A DNA stretch of 64,000 bases from positions 1-64,000 of the forward strand of contig JBCDAU010000014.1 of assembly GCA_039185015.1 (NCBI GenBank), written 5' to 3'. Numbering within the stretch: the stretch's first letter is position 1; each line of letters opens with the position of its first letter. Positions 16,908 to 25,564 of this stretch are shown here, piece by piece. Under the pieces are notes generated by a model. That model had not been told where the DNA came from. It did not search any database and saw only the letters and a list, made by a program, of their open reading frames with translations. The DNA is from JBCBSZ01 sp039185015. GTDB lineage: Bacteria; Actinomycetota; Acidimicrobiia; Acidimicrobiales; Poriferisodalaceae. The position numbers and the translations under genes are program-made.

Positions 16908-19621
16908 GCGCGCTCCGCCGCCTCGTCCAGCGACTCCGAGCGCACGCCGGAGCGTCCGCGGCGTTGGGAACCGGCGTGGCGGTGCTCGTCGCGCTCACGG
17001 TCGCCATCCCGCTGTACTCGGCGGCATCTGCGGCCGGCATCCTGGAGGAGCTCGCGGACGAGCCGCCCGACGGCCGGCCGACGTTCTCCTGGTTCTTCGC
17101 GACTGACAGCGACATCGAGCCACTCGCCCTCGCCGAGCTCGACGGCGTGTCCGCCTACCTCCTCGACGACGGGGCGCGCTCCCTCGGGCTCCGGGTCGAG
17201 CTGGCCGACCGCCGCTTGGTCACCCGACGCTTCGACGTGATCGGCGCCACGAGGGAGCCGACCCCGGCCCGTCTCAGCGCGGTCGGTGCGTTCGGCGAGC
17301 TCGCCGAGGCCGTCGAGGGTCGACTGCCGGAACCGTCCGACGGTGGGACGATCGAGGTGGCGCTCTCCGCGGCGCGGGCCGAGCAGGACGGCGTCGACGT
17401 CGGCGATGAGCTCGTGCTCGTCGATCCCGAGCTCCCGATCGACGATCCCGCACGCGCCGTCCCGGCACTCGTCGTCGGGGTGTGGGCGCCGATCGACGAC
17501 GAGGACGAGCGATGGGTCGTCCGACCCGGCAACCTCGACGGTGACCTCGTCGTCGACGTCGAATCGCTCGCTGCGGTCCTCGAGCAGGGACGACCGCCGA
17601 TCATCGAGGTGGCGCAGTGGTTCGTGCTCGGTGATCCGACCGGGATCACGGTCGCACGGGTCGAGGAGCTCGCCGACCGGCAGACCGCCGTCGATCGACG
17701 GGCGCAGAGCCTGCAGGAGTCGGTCAGCCTCCGTCGCTCACCCGGGCCCGTGCTCACCGAGTTCGAGCAGCGGCGGGCCGACCTGACCGACATCCTGACC
17801 GGACAGGCGTTGCCGGCGGCCGCGGTCGTCGGGCTCTTCGTGTTGGTCGTCATGAGTCGGAGCTCGGCTCGACGAGCGCCCGAGCTCGCGGTGCTCCGCA
17901 GCCGCGGGGCGCCGGCGGTCTGGTCGCTCGGGCGCCTCGCCGCCGAGGTGGCGGTCGTGACCCTTGCGACGATCCCGGTCGGCATCGCACTCGGCGTCGC
18001 CCTGGCGTGGGCGATGGGCCGGACCGACGCCTTCCTCGAGCTCTCCCTCGACGGTGACGGCCCACCCGTCTGGCAGCCCGGCGAGCTGCCGCTCGCGGCG
18101 ATCGGACTCATCGCCGTCGGCGTGATCGTCGTCCACACGGCGTTCCTCGTCGGCCCGGCTCGGCGAACGGTGATCGAACACCGGACGCGCCATCGAGCCC
18201 GCCGCGTCCTGCGTGGTGTCGTCGAGCAGCTCGACCTCGTGGTCGTGGCCGCGGCCGTGCCGGTCGCCATCGCAGCGCAGCGACGGGCTGGCGATGCCGA
18301 CGGGCTCGAGGACCGATGGCTCCTCGTGGCGCCGACGGCGGCCGGGCTGGCCGTGGGGCTCCTGGCCGCCCGGATCCTCCCGGTGCTGGTGCGCGGGGCG
18401 GCGACCGTCGCCGGGCGGTCCCGGGGCACGGCGGGCTTCCTCGCGCTCCAGCGGCTGCACCGTCAGGGGCGCAGCGCGACGCTCGGGGTCGTCGTCGTGG
18501 TCGTGGCCTCCACCGTCACGGCCTACGTCGCCGCGCTGTCGACCACGGCCGAGCACGCGCTCGTCGACGACGCATACCAGCGGGTCGGAGCCGACGTCGC
18601 GGTCGTGGAGATCTCGCCGCTGGGGCTCCCGGTCACCCCCCTGTCCGAGCTGGCTGCCTTGCCCGGTGTGGACGAGGCGACGCGCATCCACGAGACGGCC
18701 GGGCGGTTCGGCGACTCGGTCGCGATCCCGCGCCCGATCGAGATCGTCGCCGTCGAACCCGACGGCTTCGCGGCGATCGCCCACTGGCGCGCCGACAACG
18801 ACGACCAGGAGCTCGAGGAGCTGCTCGACCTGCTGCGGACGAACGTCGACGACGTGATCGTGTCGAGGTCCTTGGTCGAGCGCTTCGACGTTCGGGTCGG
18901 TGATCGAGTTCGCTTCCAGGTGCCCATCGGCTCGTCGCCCGGCGGTGAGCGGACCTTCCTCGCCACCAGCGGCACCATCGCAGCGGTCACCGACGGCTTC
19001 ACCCGCTGGGACGCCGAGGCCGACGACCCGCTGCTCGTCATGCACGTCGAGGCACTCGCCACCCAGGTCGAGGCGGTGCCCTTCGCCACCTCGCTCCTCG
19101 TCACCGGTCCGGACGAGCCCGACCTGAACGGGGTCGGCACCTTCGCGAGCTCGGCGCGGGAGCGAGTCGACATGGCGCAGGCCGCGCCGGCTCGGCGAGG
19201 CGTCTTCGGGCTCCTCGGAGCGACCTTCCTCGTCTCGGCCGTCGTGGCGCTCGCGGCCGTCGGCCTCCAGGTCGTCTTCTCGGTCCGCGAGCGGGCGATC
19301 GACGCCGGGGTGCTCCGGGCCATCGGCACCCCAGGACGCACGGTCAGCACGTTCACGTCCCTCGACGTGGTGGTCCTCGTCGTCGGTGCCGTCGTCGTCG
19401 GATCGGCCGCCGGTGTGGTGGTCGCCCGGTGGGCGATCCCGGAGATCGACGTGCTCGGAACCGGAGCGAGCGCGGCGGTCGCCGTGCGCATCGACGTGCC
19501 GACCACCGTTGCCGTCGTGGTCGGCTTCGTCCTCGCCGCCGTCCTGCTCGCCGTCGCTGTCGCGATCGCCGTGCGCCGACTCCGCATCGCCGAGGCGTTG
19601 CGACTCGGGGAGACGGTGTGA
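16904..19621 (+). CDS. ABC transporter permease, FtsX/MacB type
   Basis: 905 residues starting at TTG in a TTGA overlap with the adaptor gene. A first membrane helix (residues ~22-42) is followed by a large extracytoplasmic domain. A helix block (residues ~300-430) follows with the cytoplasmic coupling segment RRAPELAVLRSRGAPAVWSL, then a second FtsX-type half with the cytoplasmic stretch VRERAIDAGVLRAIGTPGRT and three C-terminal helices. This is the layout of large actinobacterial FtsX-domain permeases. With two ATPases and an adaptor downstream and upstream it forms a MacB-like exporter. Substrate unknown. Confidence 0.8.
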   Translation: MSALRRLVQRLRAHAGASAALGTGVAVLVALTVAIPLYSAASAAGILEELADEPPDGRPTFSWFFATDSDIEPLALAELDGVSAYLLDDGARSLGLRVELADRRLVTRRFDVIGATREPTPARLSAVGAFGELAEAVEGRLPEPSDGGTIEVALSAARAEQDGVDVGDELVLVDPELPIDDPARAVPALVVGVWAPIDDEDERWVVRPGNLDGDLVVDVESLAAVLEQGRPPIIEVAQWFVLGDPTGITVARVEELADRQTAVDRRAQSLQESVSLRRSPGPVLTEFEQRRADLTDILTGQALPAAAVVGLFVLVVMSRSSARRAPELAVLRSRGAPAVWSLGRLAAEVAVVTLATIPVGIALGVALAWAMGRTDAFLELSLDGDGPPVWQPGELPLAAIGLIAVGVIVVHTAFLVGPARRTVIEHRTRHRARRVLRGVVEQLDLVVVAAAVPVAIAAQRRAGDADGLEDRWLLVAPTAAGLAVGLLAARILPVLVRGAATVAGRSRGTAGFLALQRLHRQGRSATLGVVVVVVASTVTAYVAALSTTAEHALVDDAYQRVGADVAVVEISPLGLPVTPLSELAALPGVDEATRIHETAGRFGDSVAIPRPIEIVAVEPDGFAAIAHWRADNDDQELEELLDLLRTNVDDVIVSRSLVERFDVRVGDRVRFQVPIGSSPGGERTFLATSGTIAAVTDGFTRWDAEADDPLLVMHVEALATQVEAVPFATSLLVTGPDEPDLNGVGTFASSARERVDMAQAAPARRGVFGLLGATFLVSAVVALAAVGLQVVFSVRERAIDAGVLRAIGTPGRTVSTFTSLDVVVLVVGAVVVGSAAGVVVARWAIPEIDVLGTGASAAVAVRIDVPTTVAVVVGFVLAAVLLAVAVAIAVRRLRIAEALRLGETV

Positions 19622-20478
19622 GCGCCGATCCGTTCGTCCGCTGCGACCAGCTGGTGAAGGTCCACCATCTCGACGACCAGGACGTGGTCGCGCTCCGGGG
19701 CCTCGACCTGGAGATCGCCTCCGGGGAGCGGATCGGTGTCGTCGGTGCGAGTGGCAGCGGGAAGTCCACGCTGCTCAACGTGCTCGGTGGCCTCGATCGG
19801 CCGACGGCGGGCCGGGCGGAGGTCGGCGGGGTGGAGCTCACCGCAACGACGGAGCGCGAGCTGCATCGCTACCGACGCTCGACGGTCGGCTTCGTCTGGC
19901 AGCAGTCCAGCCGGAACCTGCTGCCGTATCTCACCGCGGTCGACAACGTCGCCCTGCCGATGCGCGCATCCCGCCGTTCGCATCCCGACCGACGAGCCGG
20001 CGAGCTACTCGCCCTCGTCGGGCTCGACCGACGCGCCGGCCACCGTCCGAGCGAGTTGTCGGGTGGCGAGCAGCAACGAGTCGCCGTCGCCGTCGCACTC
20101 GCCAACGAGCCGGCGTTGCTCCTCGCCGATGAGCCGACCGGTGAGCTCGACACCGCCTCCGCCGAAGAGCTCCACGCGGTCCTGGGAGCGATCACGGAGG
20201 CCACAGGACTGACCCAGCTGATCGTGAGCCACGACGCGGGACTCGCGCACCACGTCGACCGCGTGGTGTCGATCCGCGACGGCCGGGTCGCCACCGAGCA
20301 CCGCGCCGGCCACGGCGGCGGCGCCATCGCCGAGTACCTCTCGGTCGACCGGTTCGGTCAGGTGCACCTCACCGAGACCCATCGCGCGGCGCTCGGCGAC
20401 CCATCGTTGCTGCGGGCGGTCATCGACGACGACGAGCTGCGGCTCCGCTCCGCCGACGACGAGAGCACCGGCCGGTGA
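19618..20478 (+). CDS. ABC transporter ATP-binding protein (LolD/MacB type)
   Basis: 286 residues, GTG start inside GTGA with the permease stop. Walker A is GASGSGKSTLLN, the Q-loop follows in GFVWQQSSRNLLPYLTAVDNV, the signature is LSGGEQQRVAVA, Walker B is LLLADEPTGELD, and the switch His is in VSHDAGLAHH. It has a ~60-residue C-terminal extension (HLTETHRAALGDPSLLRAVIDDD) absent from typical LolD proteins. Complete and probably active. Confidence 0.9.
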   Translation: MSADPFVRCDQLVKVHHLDDQDVVALRGLDLEIASGERIGVVGASGSGKSTLLNVLGGLDRPTAGRAEVGGVELTATTERELHRYRRSTVGFVWQQSSRNLLPYLTAVDNVALPMRASRRSHPDRRAGELLALVGLDRRAGHRPSELSGGEQQRVAVAVALANEPALLLADEPTGELDTASAEELHAVLGAITEATGLTQLIVSHDAGLAHHVDRVVSIRDGRVATEHRAGHGGGAIAEYLSVDRFGQVHLTETHRAALGDPSLLRAVIDDDELRLRSADDESTGR

Positions 20479-21143
20479 TCGAGGTCAGTGGCGTGCGCCG
20501 CTCGTTCGGTACCGGGGCGACGGCCACCGAAGCCCTCCGCGGGGTCGATCTCCGGGCCGCTCCCGGCGCGATCGTCGCCCTCTTCGGCCGCTCGGGCAGC
20601 GGCAAGACCACACTGCTGAACCTCGTCGGCGGCCTCGACCGGCCCGATGTGGGCACGATCGACGTCGGAGGCGTGCAGGTCGATCAGCTCGATCCGGAGG
20701 GGGCGGCCACCTGGCGACGCTCGAACCTCGGGATCGTCCACCAGAGCCATGGACTCCTTCCCTGGCTCACCACGCAGGACAACGTCGAGCTCCCACTCCG
20801 CCTCCTGCGGATGCGGCGGCCCGAACGGCGAGAACGGGCTCGGGCCCGACTCGCAGCGCTCGGACTCGCCGACCGAGTCGCACACCTCCCCGACGAGCTG
20901 TCGGGTGGACAGCAACGGCGGGTCGCGATCGCACGGGCGTTGGTGACCGAGGCCCGGGTCCTCCTCGCCGACGAGCCGACGGCAGGTCTCGACGAGGACA
21001 CCGCCCGGGTCGTGTTCGGTCTGCTCCGGGACGAAGCCCACGAGACCGGACGGACCGTGCTGCTGACCAGCCACGATCCGCTGGCCCGCGAGGTGGCGGA
21101 CGAGGTCATCGAGCTGCGTGACGGGCGGCGACTCGAGGACTGA
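20475..21143 (+). CDS. ABC transporter ATP-binding protein (LolD/MacB type)
   Basis: 222 residues, again coupled by GTGA. It has Walker A GRSGSGKTTLLN, Q-loop VHQSHGLLPWLTTQDNV, signature LSGGQQRRVAIARAL, Walker B VLLADEPTAGLDE and H-loop TSHDPLA. It is a paralogue of the preceding ATPase, so the exporter probably uses a heterodimeric ATPase pair, matching the asymmetric two-half permease. Last gene of the operon; a strong hairpin follows. Confidence 0.9.
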   Translation: MIEVSGVRRSFGTGATATEALRGVDLRAAPGAIVALFGRSGSGKTTLLNLVGGLDRPDVGTIDVGGVQVDQLDPEGAATWRRSNLGIVHQSHGLLPWLTTQDNVELPLRLLRMRRPERRERARARLAALGLADRVAHLPDELSGGQQRRVAIARALVTEARVLLADEPTAGLDEDTARVVFGLLRDEAHETGRTVLLTSHDPLAREVADEVIELRDGRRLED

Positions 21144-21150
21144 GGCACTC

Positions 21151-21180
21151 CCGGGGGGGTCGCTGCCGACCAGCCCCCGG
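21151..21180. terminator. Hairpin between convergent exporter operon and GGDEF gene
   Basis: CCGGGGG pairs with CCCCCGG, and inside it GGTCG pairs with CGACC around a CTGC loop. The element sits 8 bp after the ATPase stop and 11 bp before the GGDEF gene stop, so it could end transcription from both sides. There is no U-tract, as usual in high-GC actinobacteria. Confidence 0.6.
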
Positions 21181-21190
21181 CCCGGTCCGG

Positions 21191-22117
21191 TCAGGCGGAC
21201 AGGCCGGGGGCTCCGTCGTCGAGGAGGGCCAGCTCGACCCGGTGACCACCGGATCGCTTGGCCCGGTACATGGCGGCATCGGCCCGGCGGAAGAGCTCGG
21301 CTGCTCCTTCGCCCGGGCGGCGGACGGCAACACCGAGCGAGCCCGCCAGCTCGACATGTTCCCCATGCAGTCGGAAGGGTTGACCCAGCGCGTCGACGAG
21401 ACGACGTCCGACCGATGCGGCACGGTCGGGATCGATCCCGACCAGAACGGCGGCGAACTCATCGCCACCGATCCGGGCGACGACGTCGCCGGGACGCACG
21501 GCACCGCCCAGCCGTCGAGCGGTCTCACGCAGCGCCTCGTCGCCGGCATCGTGGCCGTAGACGTCGTTGATGACCTTGAAGCGATCGAGGTCGACGTAGA
21601 CGAGCGCCATCCGCTCCCCCTCACCGATGAGCGCCCTGAGCCGCTCGTCGAGACCGACCCGGTTGAGGGCGCCCGTCACCGGGTCGTGGAAGGCGAGCTG
21701 CACGAGCCGAGCCTCGGCCGCGCGCCGGGTCCGCAGCTCGGCGAGGAGCTCGTCGGGCACCGTGTCGGGTGCGGGAGCGACCGCCAGCGTCGGCTCGACC
21801 CGCACCAGGAGGCTCCCTCCTCGACCGAGCGCGGCACCCGAGCAGCGGTGCACCAACGGACCCTGCGGCGTGTCGAACGACAACGCACCCGAGGTGAGCT
21901 CGGGCGACGAGGTCCAGGCGGCGAGGGTGTCGACGACGACCCGCTCGTCGTCGACCGTCAACTCGGACCACGATCGACCAGCGAGGTCGTCACGGCCGAG
22001 CAGGCGCTCGAGCGCACGGTTGGCCGCGACGACCCGCCCGCGGTCGTCGAGCACCGCGGTCGGTTCGGGGAGCAGCCCGAGCAGATCGGTGCCGTCGAGC
22101 TGGAGGCGAGTGGTCAT
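21191..22117 (-). CDS. Diguanylate cyclase with PAS-like sensor domain
   Basis: 308 residues. An N-terminal PAS-like domain (PEPTAVLDDRGRVVAANRALERLLG) is followed by a linker and a GGDEF domain (residues ~145-300) with VDLDRFKVINDVYGHDAGDEAL and an intact RIGGDEFAAVL active site. An RxxD inhibitory site (RPGD) stands five residues before GGDEF, so product inhibition by c-di-GMP is expected. There are no membrane segments, so the sensor is cytoplasmic. Its signal is unknown. Confidence 0.9.
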   Translation of the reverse strand: MTTRLQLDGTDLLGLLPEPTAVLDDRGRVVAANRALERLLGRDDLAGRSWSELTVDDERVVVDTLAAWTSSPELTSGALSFDTPQGPLVHRCSGAALGRGGSLLVRVEPTLAVAPAPDTVPDELLAELRTRRAAEARLVQLAFHDPVTGALNRVGLDERLRALIGEGERMALVYVDLDRFKVINDVYGHDAGDEALRETARRLGGAVRPGDVVARIGGDEFAAVLVGIDPDRAASVGRRLVDALGQPFRLHGEHVELAGSLGVAVRRPGEGAAELFRRADAAMYRAKRSGGHRVELALLDDGAPGLSA

Positions 22118-22232
22118 GCTGTGGCAACCCTCCCAACTGCTCTCAGTAGTCCTACGACTTCAACCAGTGAACCACATCGATGTGATTCGCGTGCGTCGGG
22201 CAGACCGCTCGGGTCCCGCCGTCGGTGGAGCC

Positions 22233-23606
22233 TCACGCCCCGTCGACGCCCTTGGCCATGTCCTTGAACAGCGTGTAGTTCTGCAGCCAGGCCAGCTTGA
22301 CGGTGTCGGTCGGACCGTTCCGGTGCTTCGACACGATCACCTCGGCCATGCCGGCGTCGGGCGACTCCGGGTTGTAGACCTCGTCGCGGTAGAGGAACAT
22401 CACGACGTCGGCGTCCTGCTCGATCGAACCCGACTCGCGCAGATCCGCCAGCATCGGCCGCTTGTGCTCACCGGACCGCTGCTCGAGGTTTCGGGAGAGC
22501 TGCGACAGCGCCACGACCGGACACTCGAGCTCACGGGCGAGGATCTTGAGACCGCGGCTGATCTCGGACACCTCGACCTGTCGGCTCTCGGAGGAGCGAC
22601 CACCCGAACCCGACATGAGCTGGAGGTAGTCGACGATCACCAGGCCGAGGTTGCCGACCTTGCTCTTCAGTCGACGGGCCTTCGCCCGGATCGACATGAC
22701 GGTGAGCGCCGGATCGTCATCGATCCACAGTTGGGCATCGCCGAGCTTGCCGACGGCCTTGGTGATCTTGGGCCAGTCGTCGGGCCCGAGCCGACCGTTG
22801 CGGAGCCGGTGGCTGTCGACCCGGGCCTCGGCGGCGAGGAGACGCTGGGTCAGCTCGAGGTGCCCCATCTCGAGGGAGCAGTAGAGCACCGACTTGCCGG
22901 CGTGCATCGCAGCGTGCGAGGCCATGCCGAGCGCGAACGCCGTCTTGCCCATGGCGGGGCGGGCGCCGACGACGATCAGCGCGTTGGGCTGCAGACCGGA
23001 CAGCAGCTCGTCGAGATCGCGGAAGCCGCTGGGGACGCCGGTGATCGCATCACCCCGGTCGTACAGCTGCTCGAGACGGTCGAGGTTGGAGAGCAGCAGA
23101 TCCTGCAGCGGGGCGATCGAATCACGGACGCGGCGCTCGGCGACCGAGAAGACCATGGACTCGGCCTCGTCGAGCGCCTTGGTGACGTCGGCGGGGACGT
23201 CGTAGCTCATCTCGGCGATCTCGCCGGACACGGCGATGAGGCGGCGGAGCAGCGCGTGCTCCTCGACGATGCCGGCGTATCGGGACGCGTTGGACGTCGC
23301 CGGGGTGAGCTCTTGGAGACGCATCAGCGCCTCCACGCCGCCGACCTGGTCGAGCGTGCCGAGGCGGCCCAGCTCGTCGGCGACGGTCACCGGGTCGATG
23401 GGCGATCCGGCGAGGTACAACGCTTGCATGGCGTCGAAGACGTAGGCGTTGGTCGGACGGTAGAAGTCGGCGCTCGTCAGCCGTTCGAGCGATGTGGCGA
23501 CAGCAGAGGGCGACAGGAGCATGGCTCCCAACAGCGACTCTTCGGCTTCCAGGTTGTGCGGCGGTACTCGGCCTCGGTCCCCCCGGGGCGCAGCCGTGTC
23601 GGACAT
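22233..23606 (-). CDS. dnaB: Replicative DNA helicase
   Basis: 457 residues, normal length, with no intein. The N-terminal DnaB domain starts PHNLEAEESLLGAMLLSP. The RecA-like domain has Walker A GARPAMGKTAFAL, H1a-type SLEMGHLELTQRLLA, Walker B LVIVDYLQLM and the LSQLSRNLEQR arginine-finger region. It unwinds DNA at the fork after loading at oriC. The ATG (23604-23606) follows a short-spaced GGAG. The leader holds alternative hairpins and, further up, an array of DnaA-box-like sequences. Confidence 0.97.
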   Translation of the reverse strand: MSDTAAPRGDRGRVPPHNLEAEESLLGAMLLSPSAVATSLERLTSADFYRPTNAYVFDAMQALYLAGSPIDPVTVADELGRLGTLDQVGGVEALMRLQELTPATSNASRYAGIVEEHALLRRLIAVSGEIAEMSYDVPADVTKALDEAESMVFSVAERRVRDSIAPLQDLLLSNLDRLEQLYDRGDAITGVPSGFRDLDELLSGLQPNALIVVGARPAMGKTAFALGMASHAAMHAGKSVLYCSLEMGHLELTQRLLAAEARVDSHRLRNGRLGPDDWPKITKAVGKLGDAQLWIDDDPALTVMSIRAKARRLKSKVGNLGLVIVDYLQLMSGSGGRSSESRQVEVSEISRGLKILARELECPVVALSQLSRNLEQRSGEHKRPMLADLRESGSIEQDADVVMFLYRDEVYNPESPDAGMAEVIVSKHRNGPTDTVKLAWLQNYTLFKDMAKGVDGA

Positions 23607-23621
23607 CGAACTCCATCGTGA

Positions 23622-23677
23622 GCCGTGGGTGTGGCAGGCGGCTGATCACACCACCCACGGCCGCCCGGCGTGGGTGG
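23622..23677 (-). promoter_or_regulatory. dnaB leader with two mutually exclusive hairpins
   Basis: The central segment CCACCCACGGC (23651-23661) can pair with CGTGGGTGG (23669-23677, 9 bp, 9-nt loop) or with GCCGTGGGTG (23622-23631, 10 bp perfect). Read as minus-strand mRNA, the first hairpin forms early, while the second places its 3' arm about 7 nt before the GGAG of dnaB. This resembles an attenuation or RBS-masking switch; alternatively the three copies of the CCGTGGGTG motif are protein operators. Confidence 0.4.
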
Positions 23678-23698
23678 TCCAGGGTGACGGATCGAGCC

Positions 23699-23774
23699 TG
23701 TGGGCAACGAGCCCATCAACCCGTGGATTTGCCGGTGGACCGCCTGTGGAAACGCAGGTCCGCCCTGTGGACAA
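23699..23774 (+). promoter_or_regulatory. Phased DnaA-box-like array upstream of dnaB
   Basis: Same-orientation matches to TGTGGATAA occur at 23699 (TGTGGGCAA), 23722 (CGTGGATTT), 23745 (TGTGGAAAC) and 23766 (TGTGGACAA, the same variant as in oriC). Spacing is 23, 23 and 21 bp, about two helical turns. A weaker GGTGGACCG is at 23734. DnaA control of dnaB is the simplest reading. Confidence 0.5.
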
Positions 23775-23811
23775 CCGAATCCGGGCTCCCTCCGCGGTCA
23801 CCCGGACGCGG

Positions 23812-23841
23812 CGACGGCCGGCGGGAGTCCGCCGGCCGTCG
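23812..23841 (-). terminator. Terminator of the rpsF-ssb-rpsR-rplI operon
   Basis: A perfect 13-bp stem CGACGGCCGGCGG/CCGCCGGCCGTCG with a GAGT loop, about 36 nt past the rplI stop in the direction of transcription. Confidence 0.7.
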
Positions 23842-23877
23842 TGAACACCGTGGATGGTGGGCCTGCGCCCACATCGA

Positions 23878-24324
23878 TCAGGCCGAGGTGACCTCGACCT
23901 GGATCTGGAACCGCACGCTGTCGTGGAGCCGGGCGGCGACCGCGTGGGTCCCCAGCTCGCGGATCGGTTCGTCGATCGACAGCGTGCGTCGATCGAGCTC
24001 GATCCCGGCCTGCTCGAGCACGGCGGCCGCCACCTCGGTGGTGGTGACCGAGCCGTAGAGCTTGCCGCCGGCGCCGGACTTGGCCGAGACGCTGATCACC
24101 TGGGGCACCAGCACCCGGGCGACCTCCTCGGCCTTGGCCCGGTCCTCGGCGTCGCGGGTGTCGCGGGCCCGCTTCATCGAGGCGGCCTGTGCGACGGCGC
24201 CATCGGTCGCCCGCATCGCCTTGCCCTGCGGGATGAGGTAGTTCTGCGCGTAGCCGTCGGCCACGTCCAGCACCTCACCCGTGGTGCCGAGCCCGCTGAC
24301 GTCGGAGCGGAGGATGATGCGCAT
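23878..24324 (-). CDS. rplI: 50S ribosomal protein L9
   Basis: 148 residues, the usual length. The N-domain MRIILRSDVSGLGTTGEVLDVADGYAQNYLIPQGKA is the conserved rRNA-binding part, followed by the long connecting helix and C-domain (GSVTTTEVAAAVLEQAGIELDRR). It immediately follows rpsR and is the last gene of the rpsF operon. Confidence 0.97.
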   Translation of the reverse strand: MRIILRSDVSGLGTTGEVLDVADGYAQNYLIPQGKAMRATDGAVAQAASMKRARDTRDAEDRAKAEEVARVLVPQVISVSAKSGAGGKLYGSVTTTEVAAAVLEQAGIELDRRTLSIDEPIRELGTHAVAARLHDSVRFQIQVEVTSA

Positions 24325-24741
24325 CTACTCCTCCCCGCCGTCGGCGCCGGCCATCGCCTCGGCCGGAGCGTCGGCCTCCTCGCCCTCGGCCCCACCGCGG
24401 GGCGGGGGCGTCTTGGGCACGGGGGCCTCGCCGCCACCGTCGCGGTCACGACGCACGCGGCCCTTGTCGGCCTTGCGCTGGGTGACGACCCGGTTGGCGT
24501 AGGGCAGGAGCGCCATCTCGCGGGCGTTCTTGACGGCCTTCGCCACCTCGGCCTGCTGCTGGGTGTCGTTGCCCGTCACCCGACGGGCACGGATCTTGGC
24601 CCGCTCGGACATGAACCGCCGGAGCAGGTTGACGTCCTTGTAGTCGACGTAGTCCACGTCGTCGATGACGAGGGGACTGACCTTCTTCTTGCGGGGCTTG
24701 CCGGTGTCCTTCGGCTTCCGCTGCTGCTTCTTGCGCGCCAT
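24325..24741 (-). CDS. rpsR: 30S ribosomal protein S18 with C-terminal extension
   Basis: 138 residues against about 75-90 for most S18 proteins. The core (PLVIDDVDYVDYKDVNLLRRF...ARRVTGNDTQQQAEVAKAVKNAREMALLPYAN) ends near residue 88. The last ~50 residues (RRDRDGGGEAPVPKTPPPRG, then Glu/Ala-rich) are of low complexity and acidic, and look disordered. The N-terminus is Lys-rich (KKQQRKPKDTGKPRKKK). It is the third gene in the rpsF operon. The tail has no known role. Confidence 0.95.
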   Translation of the reverse strand: MARKKQQRKPKDTGKPRKKKVSPLVIDDVDYVDYKDVNLLRRFMSERAKIRARRVTGNDTQQQAEVAKAVKNAREMALLPYANRVVTQRKADKGRVRRDRDGGGEAPVPKTPPPRGGAEGEEADAPAEAMAGADGGEE

Positions 24742-24743
24742 CG

Positions 24744-25199
24744 CTAGAACGGCTCCTCATCGGGATCGAAGGCGGGGCCGCCACCACCCTGGGAGGGGCC
24801 ACCGCCGGAACGGCTCGGGGCGCGACCGGGGTTGTAGTCCCCGTCGCGTCGCTCGTTGCGCTGGACCTCGGCAGAGGCCCAACGGAGGCTGGGACCGATG
24901 TCATCGGCGAGGATCTCGATCTTCGACCGCTTCTCGCCCTGGTCGTTCTCCCAGCTGTTCTGCTGCATCTCACCGGTGACGATCACCCGCGAGCCCTTGG
25001 TCAGGGACTCGGCGGCGTTCTCGGCCATCTCCCGGAAGCAGACGACGTCGAAGAACGACGTCCGCTCGTCGGCGCCGTCGCGGCCCCGCTTGGAGAAGGC
25101 GACGGTGAGTCGGGCCACCGCCATGCCGCTGTTGGTGAAGCGCAGCTCCGGGTCACGGGTGAGGTTGCCCACCACCGTGACGCTGTTCCCCCATGCCAT
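24744..25199 (-). CDS. ssb: Single-stranded DNA-binding protein
   Basis: 151 residues. The OB fold starts MAWGNSVTVVGNLTRDPELRF and includes FFDVVCFREMAENAAESLTKGSRVIVTG. A Gly/Pro/Arg-rich linker and the conserved acidic tip DPDEEPF follow, which binds partner proteins such as helicases and repair enzymes. Located between rpsF and rpsR, the common order in bacteria. Confidence 0.97.
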   Translation of the reverse strand: MAWGNSVTVVGNLTRDPELRFTNSGMAVARLTVAFSKRGRDGADERTSFFDVVCFREMAENAAESLTKGSRVIVTGEMQQNSWENDQGEKRSKIEILADDIGPSLRWASAEVQRNERRDGDYNPGRAPSRSGGGPSQGGGGPAFDPDEEPF

Positions 25200-25204
25200 G
25201 TCAC

Positions 25205-25549
25205 TTACTCCGTTTCGGCCGCCGCCCCGATGAGCCCGCGGCGCTCGGCCTCGGAGTCGGGGAGGCGGATCAGCTTGTGGCGGACGACGGAGTCCGCGAT
25301 CCGCAGGGATCGCTCCACCGGGTCGAGCTGGCCGCCCTCGGCGAGCACCTCGTAGACGGAGTAGTACCCCTCGTTCTTGTGGTTGATCGGGTAGGCGAAG
25401 CGTCGCCGGCCCCAGTAGTCCACGTTCGCCACGGTGCCACCGGCCCCTTCCAGGGCGGCCCGGGCGGACTTGATCTCCTCCTGCACGGTGGCATCGTCGA
25501 GCTCACCGTCGTGGATGATCATCAGTTCGTACGCGCGTTGGCGCTTCAC
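25205..25549 (-). CDS. rpsF: 30S ribosomal protein S6
   Basis: 114 residues with the S6 pattern RAYELMIIHDGELDD, DYWGRRRFAYPINHKNEGYYSVYEV and ERSLRIADSVVRHKLIRLPD. The start is GTG at 25549 behind a near-perfect TAGGAGGTGA. It is the first gene of the operon; a TACGCT -10 can be placed at 25622-25627 on the minus strand. Confidence 0.96.
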   Translation of the reverse strand: MKRQRAYELMIIHDGELDDATVQEEIKSARAALEGAGGTVANVDYWGRRRFAYPINHKNEGYYSVYEVLAEGGQLDPVERSLRIADSVVRHKLIRLPDSEAERRGLIGAAAETE

Positions 25550-25564
25550 GTCACCTCCTACGGA

